DNA of 6,469 nt from contig PMBV01000237.1 of NCBI GenBank assembly GCA_003153055.1, forward strand, positions 5,268 through 11,736, in the 5' to 3' direction. The position numbers were made by a program, and so were the translations under genes. Below, piece after piece: positions 5,692 through 6,469 of the stretch. The DNA comes from Myxococcales bacterium (GTDB lineage: Bacteria; Myxococcota; Myxococcia; Myxococcales; Myxococcaceae). The first letter of the stretch is position 1, and each line of letters starts with the position of its first letter. The notes below the pieces were generated by a model. That model saw nothing but the letters and a program-made list of their open reading frames with translations, was not told where the DNA came from and made no database searches.

Positions 5692-6469
5692 GTGCCTACC
5701 GCGACCCAGTGGGCCGCCGCCCGCGCTCGCCCGGTGCTGTACCAGGCGCTGAGGGCCTTCTTCGGCTCCTTGGGCTACCTCGAGGTTGAGACGCCATGCC
5801 TGGTGCCCGCCCCCGGCATGGAGCCTCACATCGACCCCTTCGTCACCAGCTTCGTGCCGGAGATGGGCGCGGGAACGAAGCGGCCCCTGTGGCTCCAGAC
5901 GTCACCCGAGTACGCGATGAAGCGGCTCTTGGCCGACCCCGGCTGCCCGCCGCTGTTCCAAATCTGCAAGACGTTCCGCAACGGCGAGGTCTCGGGCACC
6001 CACAACCCCGAGTTCACCATGCTGGAGTTCTACCGGCCCCAGGCCGACTACCACGCCATCTGCGATGACCTCGAGGGCGCGCTCAGGGCGGCGGAGTCGG
6101 CGGTGGCTCCCGGGCGAGGGATGTTCTCGGCGCCCTTCGAGCGGCTCACCGTGCGCGACGCGGTGCTGCGGCATTCGGGCATCGATCTCTTCACTCACGG
6201 CGAGGGCGACGCGCTGGCCAAGGCGGCCCGGGCCATTGGGGTGCACCTGGGCTCCTCGACGAGCTTCGAAGATGTGTTCTTTCACCTGCTCCTGGAGCGG
6301 GTCGAGCCGAAGCTGGGGCGGGGTCAGCCCACGTTCCTCATGGAGTACCCGGCGTCGATGGCCTCACTTTCGAGGCTCAAGCCGTCGGACCCCCGGGTTG
6401 CCGAGCGCGTCGAGCTGTATGCCGAGGGCGTCGAGCTGGCCAACGGCTTCTCCGAGCTCAACGATCCGG
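5692..6469 (+). CDS. epmA: EF-P--lysine lysyltransferase EpmA (GenX/PoxA), cut by right window edge
   Basis: Stand-alone class II lysyl-tRNA-synthetase paralogue that activates lysine or (R)-beta-lysine with ATP and attaches it to a conserved lysine of elongation factor P, which helps ribosomes through polyproline. 259 codons are present; the E. coli protein has about 325 residues, so roughly 65 (the end, with motif 3) are missing. It begins almost directly in the catalytic domain, with no N-terminal anticodon-binding OB-fold, which separates it from LysS. Visible: motif 1 'GYLEVETPCLVP' (28-39), the EpmA-typical 'LQTSPEYAMKRLLA' (68-81), motif 2 'FQICKTFRNGE' (89-99) continuing 'HNPEFTMLEFYRP' (104-116), 'PTFLMEYPASMASLS' (213-227) and 'YAEGVELANGFSELND' (243-258). 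Start GTG at 5692, 1 nt after the MaoC stop with no clear ribosome site, implying coupling. Identity is confident; an insertion-free N-terminus supports the chosen start. Confidence 0.93.
   Translation, partial: MPTATQWAAARARPVLYQALRAFFGSLGYLEVETPCLVPAPGMEPHIDPFVTSFVPEMGAGTKRPLWLQTSPEYAMKRLLADPGCPPLFQICKTFRNGEVSGTHNPEFTMLEFYRPQADYHAICDDLEGALRAAESAVAPGRGMFSAPFERLTVRDAVLRHSGIDLFTHGEGDALAKAARAIGVHLGSSTSFEDVFFHLLLERVEPKLGRGQPTFLMEYPASMASLSRLKPSDPRVAERVELYAEGVELANGFSELNDP

Overview
This is a high-GC, densely coding stretch. The GC-rich codon third positions, GTG starts, a lipoprotein with a D/G-rich tail and the gene content suggest a Myxococcota (myxobacterial/deltaproteobacterial) chromosome. 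That is an inference from style, not from a marker gene. Six protein genes fill the window and two are cut by its edges. I see no rRNA, tRNA, CRISPR array, insertion sequence or phage gene, and no gene-free stretch longer than 100 bases.

Left part, minus strand, read right to left. A lipoprotein gene (5164 to 3503) is followed by an SPFH/YdjI-like protein with a C-terminal SHOCT domain (3408 to 2365). Next come an ABC1/UbiB/AarF-type atypical kinase (2354 to 1011) and the first 317 codons of an RND/MMPL-family exporter (953 to beyond the left edge). The gaps are 94, 10 and 57 nt, so the SPFH, ABC1 and MMPL genes, and perhaps the lipoprotein gene, look co-transcribed. Membrane organisation or lipid/isoprenoid handling is a reasonable guess for the shared theme, but no substrate can be read from the sequence.

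Right part, plus strand. Across a 76-nt divergent intergenic region carrying a 6-bp inverted repeat lie a MaoC-like hot-dog hydratase (5241 to 5690) and, 1 nt later, a stand-alone class II synthetase-like protein. The latter matches EpmA (GenX/PoxA), the lysyltransferase that modifies elongation factor P, and is cut by the right edge.

The most interesting item is the lipoprotein. Its architecture looks like a helical M3/M2-like zinc metallopeptidase, but at the expected HExGH site it reads SELGV: the general-base Glu is kept and both zinc-binding His are lost. It therefore looks like a secreted or outer-membrane pseudopeptidase. Second in interest is the tight MaoC-EpmA pairing.
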